Notes: generated from the sequence alone by a model not told the origin. A stretch of 64,000 nt of DNA from Deinococcus betulae (GCF_020166395.1 NZ_JAIQXU010000008.1:62001-126000), one strand, 5' to 3'. Counted from the first letter of the stretch, positions 1 through 8,138 are shown. Made by a program: numbers and translations.

Positions 1-405
1 ATACTGCACGCCGGACCAGAACACGACCAGTTGCTGCACCAGCGCTTCCCACTCGGCAACGGCATCTGGCTTGTGTACGCACGCGCTCACACCCAGGCCA
101 TACGCCCGCGTCAGATCGTCCTCGCGCAGAGCCGCCCCGAGCACCATGACCGGCATCGTCGCCCACGGTCCCTGCTGCCGAAGACAGGCCAAGACTGCCC
201 AGACCTGCTCATCGTCCAGGTGGAGCCCCAACAGGACGACCTGCGGGCCGGCGGGCATAGTCGTCTGCACATATGACCGCGCGGCCTGCCCTCCAGGCAC
301 CACAGTCAGAACCACCTCGGGGGCGACCAACTCGAAGACCGCCTGGATCAGCGTGCGGTCAAATGGTGAATCCTCGATCAGCAAAAAGGTCGGTGTCGAG
401 GGCAT
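1..405 (-). CDS. Degenerate response-regulator receiver (truncated at window edge)
   Basis: Reading leftward from an ATG at 405, 135 codons stay open to the window edge, so the C-terminus is cut off. The N-terminus (LLIEDSPFDRTLI, residues 8-20) has the acidic pair of a CheY-like receiver, and K112-P113 in VHKPD is the conserved lysine. The segment where the phosphoacceptor aspartate should sit reads VVLLGLHLDD, with Gly60 in place of Asp. The usual Thr/Ser of the fourth strand is Gly90. It resembles the small stand-alone Rcp1-type regulators usually found beside phytochrome or other histidine kinases, but no kinase is visible here. From the missing Asp I infer it is a pseudo-receiver that does not accept phosphate in the normal way. 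D64 or D65 nearby could in principle substitute. No clear Shine-Dalgarno sequence precedes the start. Confidence 0.7.
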   Translation of the reverse strand, partial: MPSTPTFLLIEDSPFDRTLIQAVFELVAPEVVLTVVPGGQAARSYVQTTMPAGPQVVLLGLHLDDEQVWAVLACLRQQGPWATMPVMVLGAALREDDLTRAYGLGVSACVHKPDAVAEWEALVQQLVVFWSGVQY

Positions 406-642
406 CCCCGAGGTCTATCACTGTTGAGATAGCTTTGAGACTCTAGAGCTTGGTTAAGCCTTAGGTGTTGTGGGACTGTCCCTATATTCCAGTCGTGAGT
501 GGCCAGCGTACTGCCATCTTGATCGCTGTGCGATGCCTCTGACCAGCTGAGCCTTTGGCCTCTGCTAGAACAGTCTGGTTGACATAGAGATCAAATCCCC
601 TGATCGCTCCGAGGTGCGTGGACCTCTGACGAGCTGATCTGA

Positions 643-768
643 TTTCCGGCCGACACCGACCCGAGCATTCCGCCGCGCCTGTACACTCACGGACGCGCTG
701 AGGCCCGGAAAGCGGCGCGGATGCAGGCAGCCGTGGGCCTAGATCATCTGATCCCGGAAGAGCCGTAG
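643..768 (+). pseudogene. Remnant of a tyrosine recombinase C-terminus
   Basis: An open stretch directly after an in-frame TGA encodes about 41 residues ending in TAG, including [20 protein letters not shown]. The spacing DPSI-x-x-RLYTH followed by an Ala/Arg-rich helix and LDHLIPEEP resembles the extreme C-terminal box of phage-type integrases, where the nucleophilic Tyr lies in an LYTH-like motif. No start codon, catalytic Arg or His-x-x-Arg box was found upstream, so this would be a dead fragment. The rest of 406-789 (384 bases between genes) shows nothing else I can name, apart from the leader of the thioesterase gene. The identification rests on one short motif. Confidence 0.4.
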
Positions 769-789
769 GGGTAAAAGAGGGGTAACGAA

Positions 790-1233
790 GTGGAAGAAAA
801 ACCTGGAAAAGCGCCGCGCAGCCGCGCCCGCATGCTGGAACTGGTGTTTCCCAAGGACACGAACTATCACGGTACTGCCTTTGGGGGCTGGGTTCTATCC
901 CTGATGGACAAGGCGGCCAGCATTGCCGCTGTGCGTCATGCCGGGGGCAACGTGGTGACGGCGCGCATGGACGGCGTGGATTTTCATGTGCCCATTCGGG
1001 TGGCGGACGCCGTGGCCCTGGACGCCCAGGTGGTCAAGGTGGGCCGCACCTCCATGACCATCCGGGTGGATGTCTACCGCGAACACATGGCCAGCGGCGA
1101 GCAGGAGATAGCGACCACCGGCTACTTCGTGTTTGTGGCGCTGGATGACGCCGGGAAGCCCAGAGCGGTGCCGCCCCTGCCTGAAGGCCAGGACACCAGC
1201 AGCGTCCAGCCGGACCCAGAGGCCCGCCCATGA
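790..1233 (+). CDS. Acyl-CoA thioesterase (hotdog fold, YciA type)
   Basis: A 147-residue single hotdog-domain protein. The run from [19 protein letters not shown] (residues 24-42) is the signature of the YciA/BACH acyl-CoA thioesterases, where the Asn/Gly-rich loop leads into the long central helix and the Asp is catalytic. It should hydrolyse acyl-CoA to free acid and CoA in the cytosol; chain-length preference cannot be read. The GTG start is supported by AGAGGGG seven bases upstream. Its TGA overlaps the ATG of the next gene (ATGA), so the two are translationally coupled. Confidence 0.85.
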   Translation: MEEKPGKAPRSRARMLELVFPKDTNYHGTAFGGWVLSLMDKAASIAAVRHAGGNVVTARMDGVDFHVPIRVADAVALDAQVVKVGRTSMTIRVDVYREHMASGEQEIATTGYFVFVALDDAGKPRAVPPLPEGQDTSSVQPDPEARP

Positions 1234-1853
1234 GTGACGACCTCTCGCCGCTGCTGCACCTGACCCTGGTGCGCCACGGCCTGACCGACTGGAACGGCTC
1301 CGGGCGCTGGCAGGGCTGGACCGACACCCCACTGGGCGAAGCGGGACAGGCGCAGGCCCTGAAATTGAGAGACCGGCTGGCTGGGCGCACCTACGACGCC
1401 ATTCACAGCAGCGATCTGAGCCGCGCCGCTGACACCGCCATACTGGCCCTGCCTGAGCAGCCCCTCATCCTGGATGTGCGCCTGCGCGAACTGGCCTTCG
1501 GAGCATTTGAAGGTGTGACCACCGACGACGTGCTGCACGACGAGCGGTATGCCGAGTGGCAACGCGACCCCTGGGGGCAGCCGGCCCCCGACGGCGAGAG
1601 CCTACAGGAGGTGGCCGAGCGCCTGCGCGACTGGGCCGAGGGTCTGGCAGGTGGGCGCGTGATCGCCTTCAGCCACGGCGCAGCCATCCGCGCGCTGCTG
1701 TGCGACCTGTTCAGCTGGCCTGCCACACCGCAACCCGGCTACGTGCTGCCGTTTCCCTATCAGCTCTCCCATACCAGCCTGACCACCCTGACCCGCGTGG
1801 ACGGCCGCTGGACCCTCCTGACCTACAACGACCACGCTCATTTGGAGGAGTAA
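1230..1853 (+). CDS. Histidine phosphatase family protein
   Basis: A 207-residue member of the phosphoglycerate-mutase/histidine-phosphatase superfamily. LVRHGLTDW (catalytic His16 within RHG) opens the domain. [10 protein letters not shown] carries the second acidic residue, and [10 protein letters not shown] the second active-site His. The length and single RHG core fit cofactor-independent small-molecule phosphatases such as CobC/GpmB-like enzymes rather than true glycolytic mutase, so the substrate is left open. It starts on an ATG overlapping the thioesterase stop by four bases. Downstream, a short hairpin (1894-1914, GCAGGGG arms) without a T-run may end the unit. Confidence 0.85.
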   Translation: MSDDLSPLLHLTLVRHGLTDWNGSGRWQGWTDTPLGEAGQAQALKLRDRLAGRTYDAIHSSDLSRAADTAILALPEQPLILDVRLRELAFGAFEGVTTDDVLHDERYAEWQRDPWGQPAPDGESLQEVAERLRDWAEGLAGGRVIAFSHGAAIRALLCDLFSWPATPQPGYVLPFPYQLSHTSLTTLTRVDGRWTLLTYNDHAHLEE

Positions 1854-2292
1854 GGAGCAGGTTGTGGGAAGTAGGGAGTGGGAAAAGATAGGAGCAGGGG
1901 TCATACGCCCCTGCCCCCGTCCTCTGCTTCACAGCTTTCTGTGTCCCCTATAGGCGTGGAGGGAGCAACAGCCCTACCTGTTTTTAAAAGTAGAACCTAT
2001 TGTTCACACCCGCACACCTTTCCCCAATCCCGCCCAGGTCCAGGCGAGGCCATTGTGAGCGCAGCGCGCAGGCCCTTCCGCTGGGCGGCAGGATGGCGTC
2101 GAGGCCAGACCCGTGAACGAGTTGAGCAACGTCGCCAACATCAGTAGAAACTCTTGCCCAGCGCAGCGATTGCCCCCCCTGCCCCCCTGGGGGAGGGGGC
2201 TGGGGGGTGGGGACGGCCATTCAGAAACCGCCACGTTCGGTAGGTGCATACCCTTTGATTGCTCAAGCGTTGCGCGCTGTCGCCCTCGCCGT
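1854..2292. other. Intergenic region with hairpin and G-rich tract
   Basis: No gene is supported in these 439 bases between convergent genes. The region contains a GCAGGGG/CCCCTGC hairpin at 1894-1914 that could act as a weak terminator. A purine-rich stretch lies around 1856-1900. A C-rich then G-rich tract follows at 2171-2212. Open frames crossing it are antisense to the UvrA-like gene and show no family resemblance. Confidence 0.6.
2189..2212 (+). other. Potential G-quadruplex tract
   Basis: Four G-runs (5, 5, 6 and 4 guanines) are separated by one to two bases, preceded immediately by two C-runs that could instead fold it into a hairpin. It lies about 80 bases beyond the 3' end of the UvrA-like gene. 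The G-rich strand is the plus strand, that is, the template strand if minus-strand transcription runs through. Confidence 0.6.
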
Positions 2293-4527
2293 CTACAGAT
2301 ACCGCGCCGTCACCGACCGCTCACAGCCCAGCAGCCCCTTCGGCGGCCCGCTGTACAGCACTTCCCCGCCGGCCCGGCCCCCCTCCGGCCCCAGATCAAT
2401 TATCCAGTCGGCCTGCCGAATCACATCCAGCTGATGCTCGATCAGAATGACGCTGTTGCCGCCGTCCACCAGCCGGTCAATGATCCCCATCAGCAGGCCG
2501 ATGTCCGACAGGTGCAGGCCCGTGGTGGGTTCGTCCATGACGTAGACGCTGCCTTTCTTGTGCAGTTCGGTCGCCAGCTTCAGGCGCTGCGCCTCGCCGC
2601 CCGACACGGTGCTCAGCGGCTGGCCCAGCGTCAGGTAGCCCAGGCCCACGTCGTTCATGGCTTGCAGCACCGCGCGAATAGGTTTCTCGGTGAAAAAGGC
2701 CAGCGCAGTTTCGGCCGTCATGTTCAGCACGTCGCTGATGGTCTGGCCCCGCAGCGTGTGGCGCAGCACTTCGGGCTTGAAGCGTTTGCCCTCGCAGACC
2801 TCACACACCGCCGAGATCCCTTCCATAAAGGCCAGGTCGGTGTAGACGACGCCCAGGCCCGCACAATTCGGGCAACTGCCCTCCGAATTGAAACTGAAGA
2901 GGGCCGGACTCTGGCCGCTGGCCTTGGCAAACCCCTTGCGGATGGGGTCCATGATGCCGGTGTAGGTGGCGGGCGCCGAGCGGCTGTTGGTCGTCACGCG
3001 CGACTGGTCAATGACGATGGCGTCGGGATGCTGCGGGAGAAAGACATCGTGAATCAGGGTGCTTTTGCCGGAGCCAGCCACGCCCGTCACCACCGTCAGG
3101 ACGCCGGTTGGAATCTCCACGGAGACGTCTTTGAGGTTGTGGAGCCGCGCCCCTTTGACACTCAGCCACCCGCGCGGCTCTCGCACAGACGCCTTCAGGG
3201 GCAACTGCTGGGTGAGGTGCCGGCCCGTCAGGGTGGGCGCCGCTTCCAGGCCCTCGACGCTTCCTTCAAAGACCACCTCGCCGCCGCGCACGCCGGGGCC
3301 CGGCCCGATGTCCACCACGTGGTCAGCCATCCGAATGACATCCGGGTCGTGTTCCACCACCAGCACGGTGTTGCCCTTGTCACGCAGCGCCCCCAGCAGG
3401 CCAGTCAGCCGCGACACATCGCGCGGGTGCAGGCCCACGCTGGGTTCGTCTAGCACATACAGCATGTCGGTCAGGCTGTTGCCCAAGTGCCGCACCAGTT
3501 TCAGGCGCTGGCTCTCGCCGCCGGACAGCGTGGCGGTCTCGCGGCTCAGGCTCAGGTAGCCCAGGCCAATCTCGACCAGGTGGGCCAGCCGCTCGGCCAG
3601 GTGCGCCGCCACGCGGGCTGCTGCGGGGTCGGTGAGCCCCTGCAAGAAGGTCAGCAGTTCGGTCGCTTCCAGGTCCGACAGCTCAGCGATGTTCTTCCCC
3701 TCTAGTCGCGAGGCCAGCGCCGCAGCGTTCAGGCGCGCCCCGCTGCAGACCGGACAGGTCTGGCTGGTCACAAACTGCTCGAACACGGCGCGGCTGCGGT
3801 CAGACATGGCGGCGGCGTCTTTCTTGAGGTACATGCGCTCAAAGCGCTCGACCAGCCCCTCGTAGGTCATGTTGATCTCGCCCAGTGAGACCTTGAGGTC
3901 ACGCCCGTGCAGCAGCAGGTGCAGTTCCTGTTCGGTGTAGTCCTGCACGGGTTTGTCGTTGTCGAACAGGCCACTCAGGGCGTAGGTCTTCCACAGCCAC
4001 TTGCCGGGCTTGAAGTCCGGGTGCAGGATGGCGCCGCCGTTCAGCGACTGGGTGCGGTCCAGCAGCCGGTCCAGGTCCAGTTGCGTGGTCTTGCCAATCC
4101 CCTCGCACTCGGCGCACATGCCCTGCGGAGTGTTAAAGGAGTAGGCGAAGGCCGGCCCCGCCGACGGCTGCCCGGCCCGCGAGAACAGCAGGCGCAGCGG
4201 CGCGGCGATGTCGGTGTAGGTGCCCACGGTGGACCGGGACCCGCCGCCTACCCGCTTCTGATTGATGATGACCGGCGCATTCAGGTGCGACACGCGGTCT
4301 ACATCCGGCTGCCCGTAGTGGGGCAGGAAGCCCTGCACAAAGGCCGTAAACGTCTCGTTCAGTTGCCGCTGCGCCTCGGCGGCTACCGTATCGAACACCA
4401 GCGAGGACTTGCCCGACCCCGAGACTCCGGTGAACACCGTAATGCGGTGCTTGGGAATGTTCAGCGAGATGTTCTTGAGGTTGTGTTCGCGTGCCCCACG
4501 CACTTCAATGAATGCCCGTTCCGTCAT
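2293..4527 (-). CDS. UvrA-like tandem ABC ATPase lacking the UvrB-binding domain
   Basis: 744 residues with two ABC modules. The first has Walker A GVSGSGKSS, signature LSGGESQRL and Walker B VLDEPSVGLH. The second has GVAGSGKST, VSGGEAQRL and VMDEPTTGLH. UvrA zinc-hook cysteines are present (MCAECEG; CPNC and CEVC). In canonical UvrA (about 940 residues) the UvrB-binding domain follows the sequence around RSTVGT...LRLLFSRAGQP. Here that point runs straight into YSFNTPQGMCAECEG, so the domain is absent. This matches the short UvrA-like class that includes DrrC-type drug-resistance proteins. It probably binds damaged or intercalated DNA without loading UvrB. The ATG at 4527 has a strong AGGAGGACC site. 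It lies downstream of a MarR-type control region. Confidence 0.85.
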   Translation of the reverse strand: MTERAFIEVRGAREHNLKNISLNIPKHRITVFTGVSGSGKSSLVFDTVAAEAQRQLNETFTAFVQGFLPHYGQPDVDRVSHLNAPVIINQKRVGGGSRSTVGTYTDIAAPLRLLFSRAGQPSAGPAFAYSFNTPQGMCAECEGIGKTTQLDLDRLLDRTQSLNGGAILHPDFKPGKWLWKTYALSGLFDNDKPVQDYTEQELHLLLHGRDLKVSLGEINMTYEGLVERFERMYLKKDAAAMSDRSRAVFEQFVTSQTCPVCSGARLNAAALASRLEGKNIAELSDLEATELLTFLQGLTDPAAARVAAHLAERLAHLVEIGLGYLSLSRETATLSGGESQRLKLVRHLGNSLTDMLYVLDEPSVGLHPRDVSRLTGLLGALRDKGNTVLVVEHDPDVIRMADHVVDIGPGPGVRGGEVVFEGSVEGLEAAPTLTGRHLTQQLPLKASVREPRGWLSVKGARLHNLKDVSVEIPTGVLTVVTGVAGSGKSTLIHDVFLPQHPDAIVIDQSRVTTNSRSAPATYTGIMDPIRKGFAKASGQSPALFSFNSEGSCPNCAGLGVVYTDLAFMEGISAVCEVCEGKRFKPEVLRHTLRGQTISDVLNMTAETALAFFTEKPIRAVLQAMNDVGLGYLTLGQPLSTVSGGEAQRLKLATELHKKGSVYVMDEPTTGLHLSDIGLLMGIIDRLVDGGNSVILIEHQLDVIRQADWIIDLGPEGGRAGGEVLYSGPPKGLLGCERSVTARYL

Positions 4528-5118
4528 GGATGGTCCTCCTGCTCCCAGCCTCTCTGAGCCAGATGTGAAAATCCCCGACGTTTGGTCTTGAGCAGAGCTT
4601 AACCTTTGGGTATCTAGATACGCCTGATACCAGGCATGAAAGGGGAGAGCAGCAGCAAAGTCGGGCGACCTCTTCGAGAGGGCCGCCTCGGTGTCCGCCA
4701 GGTCAACCGTTCGTAACCCAAACGCGCGGGGCCGCCGGGGCAGCTGGAACTGGGCGTGGCTGTGGGGCACCGTAAGGACCAGGGTGCCCAACGCCTCACC
4801 CGTTGGGCTGCGTACTACGCTCCACATCCAGCGCTCTTGATCGGTCTCGTCGGCGTTGCCCCACTCGCGCGAAGCCCCGAACTCGCCCGGCAGCGGTGGC
4901 TCGGCGCTTAGACCAGCAGCGCGGAGGTCGCGCTTGGCCCCGCGCAGCAGCAGATTCAGGTAGGTGCCGTACGCCGCGTCGCCGCCCCGGGCATAGGCAT
5001 CGGCCAACTTGTCGGCGTGCGTGGTCAGTACCGTCTGCCACTGCGCGGCCAGAACAGCATCCAGCCACTCCCCCAACGCTTCAATCTCATCACTTGGAAC
5101 AGAAAGAAGGACAGTCAT
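4528..5118 (-). CDS. Unknown ORF in frame with the UvrA-like gene
   Basis: The reading frame opens at an ATG at 5118 with AAGGAGG eight bases upstream and stays open with no stop into the UvrA-like gene. It therefore encodes either a 941-residue fusion or a roughly 190-residue protein whose stop has been lost. The first part (about 165 residues) looks like real protein, with an acidic helical start, a WMWSVVRSPTGEALGTLVL strand pair and a tail near FHAWYQAYL. I do not recognise the family. The last 30 or so codons before the second start (after YLDTQRLSS) have lower GC and look like former untranslated DNA, including the internal ribosome site AGGAGGACC. I list it separately because that site argues for independent initiation of the ATPase. 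Confidence 0.5.
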
Positions 5119-5130
5119 AGAGGCCTCCTT

Positions 5131-5148
5131 TTGACAGTGTTCTGTCAA
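5131..5148. promoter_or_regulatory. Palindromic operator 1 (MarR site)
   Basis: TTGACAG-TGTT-CTGTCAA is a perfect 18-base inverted repeat between the -10 box and the start of the minus-strand ORF. It shares its half-site with a second copy 37 bases away. Confidence 0.75.
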
Positions 5149-5155
5149 GTTAATG

Positions 5156-5185
5156 AGCCTACTCAAAACGACAGTATGCTGTCAA
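5156..5185 (-). promoter_or_regulatory. Promoter of the UvrA-like locus
   Basis: Reading leftward: TTGACA at 5185-5180, 18 bases, then TAGGCT at 5161-5156. The -35 box lies within operator 2 and operator 1 covers the start-site region, an arrangement expected for repression. Confidence 0.65.
5170..5183. promoter_or_regulatory. Palindromic operator 2 (MarR site)
   Basis: GACAG-tatg-CTGTC repeats the core of operator 1 and lies just ahead of the MarR gene ATG at 5189. It contains TATGCT (5175-5180), a plausible -10 box for a leaderless MarR transcript, so autoregulation is likely. Confidence 0.7.
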
Positions 5186-5188
5186 GAT

Positions 5189-5629
5189 ATGGCCCTCACG
5201 CCCGCCGCTGCTGCCTTCGCCGACCTCGTGGTGCAGGTGTTTCGCCTGAATGGGTTGCTGCTGGAGGCCGGCGACCGGTTGACGGCCCCCAGTGGCCAGA
5301 CGAGCAGTCGCTGGCAGGTGATGGGCTGCATCGACCACGCGCCGCAGTCGGTGGCGGCGGTGGCCCGCACGATGGGCCTGACCCGCCAGAGCGTGCAGCG
5401 CACGGCCGACCTGCTGGTAGGAGACGGCCTGGCGGCTTACGAAGCCAATCCCGACCACAAGCGCGCCAAGCTGCTGCGCCTTACCCCTGAAGGCCAGCGG
5501 GTGATGACCACTATTGAGGAGGCGCAGGCGGCCTGGGCAAATCGAATGGCTGACGGGTTGGATGAAGTGGCCGTGCGAAACGCCGTGGAGCTGCTGGCAG
5601 CGGTGGGGCGGGCACTGGCCCGGCGCTGA
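5189..5629 (+). CDS. MarR family transcriptional regulator
   Basis: 146 residues from the ATG at 5189. The winged helix-turn-helix is clear in the middle: SVAAVARTMGLTRQSVQRTA (recognition helix), then the wing ANPDHKRAKLLRLTPEGQRV, with long helices at either end for dimerisation. An upstream in-frame ATG at 5153 would put operator 2 inside the coding region, so I prefer 5189, which follows a TATGCT box by eight bases (leaderless style). It is divergent from the UvrA-like locus and the two palindromes lie between them. The simplest reading is a repressor released by a small toxic ligand or oxidant, controlling itself and the UvrA-like protein. The ligand is unknown. Confidence 0.85.
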   Translation: MALTPAAAAFADLVVQVFRLNGLLLEAGDRLTAPSGQTSSRWQVMGCIDHAPQSVAAVARTMGLTRQSVQRTADLLVGDGLAAYEANPDHKRAKLLRLTPEGQRVMTTIEEAQAAWANRMADGLDEVAVRNAVELLAAVGRALARR

Positions 5630-5750
5630 GACAGCTTTGTTCAGGTGAGGGACAGGCGCCAGGCTCTTTACTGCCTGTCCAGAGCTGCGCATGTTTCCCT
5701 ATGCGGCTCGCCCTCACCCCTCTCTTCAACAGCTGATGAAGGTCCGCCCC

Positions 5751-6416
5751 TTACTCCGGCGGCGCCACCTCCAACTCGCTGGCCAGCTCGGCCAGGAACG
5801 CGCGCATGGTCAGGGTGCGGCGCCGGGCTTCGGTCTGGCCGGGGAGGGTCCGGAAGGTGCCGTCCAGGCGCAGCAGCTTGGTAAAAAAGTGGTCCACGGT
5901 GTAGGTCAGGTCGTCGGGGGTGCGGGCCACCGCCCAGGGGTCTTCGGGGTGCAGCAGCGCGCGCCCCAGTTGCCCGCCCACACCCGCCACGCGCAGGACC
6001 CCCAGTGCCCCCAGGGCGTCCAGGCGGTCAGCGTCCTGCAAGGCGGCGCCCAGCGTGGTCTGCGGAATGGCCCCGCGAGAGAAGCTGTGGTCGCGCACAG
6101 CCAGCGCGACCTCCTCGGTTTCGTGTGTGGTAAAGCCCAGCCCTGGCAGATGCGCCCGCACCGCCTGGGCACTGCGCTCGCTGGCCTGGGCGCGCTCGGG
6201 GTGGTTTTTGGGGAGATTGACGACGTCGTGCGTCAGGGCCGCCGCCACGGCCAGCGCGGCGGGTTCGTCTGGGGCGCAGCGCACCGTCCAGCGGGCGACC
6301 CGCGCCAGGTGCCCTTCATCATGGGCGGCGTCGGCGCGCATGTTGCCCTGAACCCAGGTCCACACGGCGTTCAGTCGGGGATCATGCGTCAGCAGCGGCG
6401 CCAGAGGCGAGGTCAA
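5751..6416 (-). CDS. HD domain phosphohydrolase
   Basis: 221 residues. Metal ligands of the HD superfamily are visible: H in DAAHDEGHLARV, the HD pair in ALTHDVVNLPK, and the later Asp in LQDADRLDALG. The small single-domain form resembles E. coli YedJ, a predicted metal-dependent phosphohydrolase of unknown substrate. The start is a TTG with AAGGAG five bases upstream; an ATG further up is in another frame. It is transcribed toward the MarR gene with about 120 bases between their ends. Confidence 0.8.
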   Translation of the reverse strand: MTSPLAPLLTHDPRLNAVWTWVQGNMRADAAHDEGHLARVARWTVRCAPDEPAALAVAAALTHDVVNLPKNHPERAQASERSAQAVRAHLPGLGFTTHETEEVALAVRDHSFSRGAIPQTTLGAALQDADRLDALGALGVLRVAGVGGQLGRALLHPEDPWAVARTPDDLTYTVDHFFTKLLRLDGTFRTLPGQTEARRRTLTMRAFLAELASELEVAPPE

Positions 6417-6533
6417 GCAGGCTCCTTCATGGGTGCAGTATGCCCCCAGGTGGGGGGCGCCACTTCATGAGATTGGGTGAGAAACCTCACGCAGGCCGGG
6501 CCGGGCGTAAGCGGCGGGTGATGCTCCGGCGGC

Positions 6534-6539
6534 TACCGT
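6534..6539 (+). promoter_or_regulatory. Candidate leaderless -10 box
   Basis: TACCGT, five bases before the ATG at 6545. Confidence 0.45.
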
Positions 6540-6544
6540 AGGGC

Positions 6545-7486
6545 ATGACCGCCGCCGCCCCCCACCCGCCCTCGATTCTCATCGTGGATGACAGTCCGGG
6601 GCTGCTGCACACCATGGAGTCCATGTTGCGGCCTCACCTGCCGGTGACCCTGGCCGACAGCGGCAGCGCCGCCCTGGAGCGCCTGACCCCTGACACGGCC
6701 CTGGTGCTGACCGACGTGCGGATGCCCGGCATGAGCGGTGTGGAGTTGGCGCAGCGGCTGCGGCGCACCCACCCTGACCTGCCCGTGGTGTTCATGAGCG
6801 GTATCGTCGAGGACGAATTGCGTGCCCAGGCCCGCGCGCTGGGGGTGCTGGACGTGCTGCGTAAGCCCCTGCGGGCCGAGCGGCTGTTTCCGGCCTTGCA
6901 GGAGTGGCTGGCCGGGCAGCTGACCTTGCCTGACCCCAAGGCGAAGGCGGCCCTGGTGCCCCCCCCGTCGCCTGCTCCTGCGCCGCGCCTGGGTCCCATT
7001 CGAGTGACGCCAGAGGCCCCTCAGGTGCCAGCAGCCCCGGTGCCCGCTGAACCAGCTGCTTTGCCGGCGCCCCCAGAGCCCGAAGAGGCGCCCGCCTCTC
7101 AGCCTCTGCCTGCTCCCACATCTATCCAGCGTCAGGAAGCGGCCAGCCGCCTCCAGGCCGCCGAGCAGGCCCAGGCGTATATCGCAGGCCTGAGCGTGTT
7201 GCCGGGCGTCAGTGCAGCCGGCGCCTTTGACAGCAGCGGCGCGGCCCTGAGCGTGACCACCGAAATAGGCGCCGAGGTGGGTGCATACCTGCGCTTTCTG
7301 ATGACGGCGGCGCAGACCCTGACCCATCACCTGGCCCAGCCTCTGCCCATCAAGGCGCTGCAAGTCGAATTTCAGGAGCAAGTGCTGGTGGTCTGCCCGG
7401 TGCCCGGCGGGGTGGTGGCGGCCCTGGTACGCGACACCCCCAGCGCCAGCGGCGTCAAGGCCTGGCTGCGCCACCGCCTGAACTGA
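6545..7486 (+). CDS. Response regulator with C-terminal Roadblock/LC7-like domain
   Basis: 313 residues. The N-terminal receiver is intact: ILIVDDSPGLL (acidic pair), LVLTDVRMPGMSG with the phosphoacceptor Asp, VVFMSG, and the Lys in VLRKPLRAE. Residues about 130-205 are a Pro/Ala-rich linker. The last 105 residues (LQAAEQAQAYIAGLSVLPGV onward) have the alternating helix and strand pattern of Roadblock/LC7 domains, with a self-versus-other loop around FDSSGAALSV. Roadblock proteins of the MglB type regulate small GTPases in bacteria. A receiver-linked version would be a phosphorylation-tuned partner. No kinase or MglA GTPase is seen nearby. The Roadblock call is by pattern only. A CTGAGAG hairpin covers its stop (7483-7508). 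Confidence 0.75.
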   Translation: MTAAAPHPPSILIVDDSPGLLHTMESMLRPHLPVTLADSGSAALERLTPDTALVLTDVRMPGMSGVELAQRLRRTHPDLPVVFMSGIVEDELRAQARALGVLDVLRKPLRAERLFPALQEWLAGQLTLPDPKAKAALVPPPSPAPAPRLGPIRVTPEAPQVPAAPVPAEPAALPAPPEPEEAPASQPLPAPTSIQRQEAASRLQAAEQAQAYIAGLSVLPGVSAAGAFDSSGAALSVTTEIGAEVGAYLRFLMTAAQTLTHHLAQPLPIKALQVEFQEQVLVVCPVPGGVVAALVRDTPSASGVKAWLRHRLN

Positions 7487-7609
7487 GAGGAAGCCTTATC
7501 ACTCTCAGGGAGAGGCTGGCTTGTCTGATGCTGCTCACACCGCCTGACGGCCCGACTAGTCTTCCCAGCCAGAAGGCAACTGCTCGCTGTCACGGGCAGA
7601 GGAGCACGC

Positions 7610-7615
7610 TAGGCT
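7610..7615 (+). promoter_or_regulatory. Candidate leaderless -10 box
   Basis: TAGGCT, seven bases before the ATG at 7623. Confidence 0.5.
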
Positions 7616-7622
7616 GGGTCCC

Positions 7623-8138
7623 ATGGTGATTCTGGCCGAAGCGGGGGCGTCCCCAGCACAGCTGGCCCGCGACCTGGGCGCCGAGGGCGCGCGTCTGGCC
7701 GAACAGGGCGTGCGGGGCCTGGGCCTGCCGCCCACCTTTGAGGAAAGTTTTTACCGTCACGGCAATCTGCCGGAGCAGCTGCGCCGCCTCTTCGCGCCTC
7801 TGCGCCCCGCGCGCATTGATGAGGACGCCCTGGAAGGACTGGCGGCCCAGGCCCAGGTCCTGATTCGCACCACCTACCTGATGGACGACGCTGTGCAGCA
7901 GTTTTACCGGGCGCTGGCGCGAGCCGATCTGGGCCCCGCACTCGTGGTGCGCCGCCCCGGTGAACAGGTGGCCGAAACCGCGCAGGTGCAGCCTCCCGGC
8001 ACCGCCGCCCTGCACGCGGTCAAGCGGCTCTGGGCGCAGGACTGGGGCTTTGAGGCCGTGCTGGCCCGGCTGGACGACACCGGCAGTGTGGCTCTGGAGG
8101 CGCGGCCCACGCTGCTATTGTCCGGTGAGTTGGCGTAG
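7623..8138 (+). CDS. Hypothetical protein
   Basis: 171 residues, mainly helical, with no signal peptide or membrane segment. I recognise no domain. The N-terminal half is acidic with several short helices. The C-terminal third ([22 protein letters not shown]) ends in a strand-like [15 protein letters not shown] and codon use match the neighbours. The ATG at 7623 follows TAGGCT by seven bases, which supports a leaderless single-gene transcript. It may be functionally tied to the receiver-Roadblock gene just upstream, but the separate promoter argues against an obligate operon. Confidence 0.65.
   Translation: MVILAEAGASPAQLARDLGAEGARLAEQGVRGLGLPPTFEESFYRHGNLPEQLRRLFAPLRPARIDEDALEGLAAQAQVLIRTTYLMDDAVQQFYRALARADLGPALVVRRPGEQVAETAQVQPPGTAALHAVKRLWAQDWGFEAVLARLDDTGSVALEARPTLLLSGELA

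Noticed and set aside
1856..1900. Purine-rich stretch similar to 40955-40990 (GTGGGAAG, AGTGGGAAA)
   Set aside because: Similarity is short and low-complexity, with no defined ends; not enough to call a repeat.
2113..3453. 446-codon plus-strand frame
   Set aside because: It is antisense to the UvrA-like gene; residues are repetitive Arg/Gln/His-rich and no family pattern appears.
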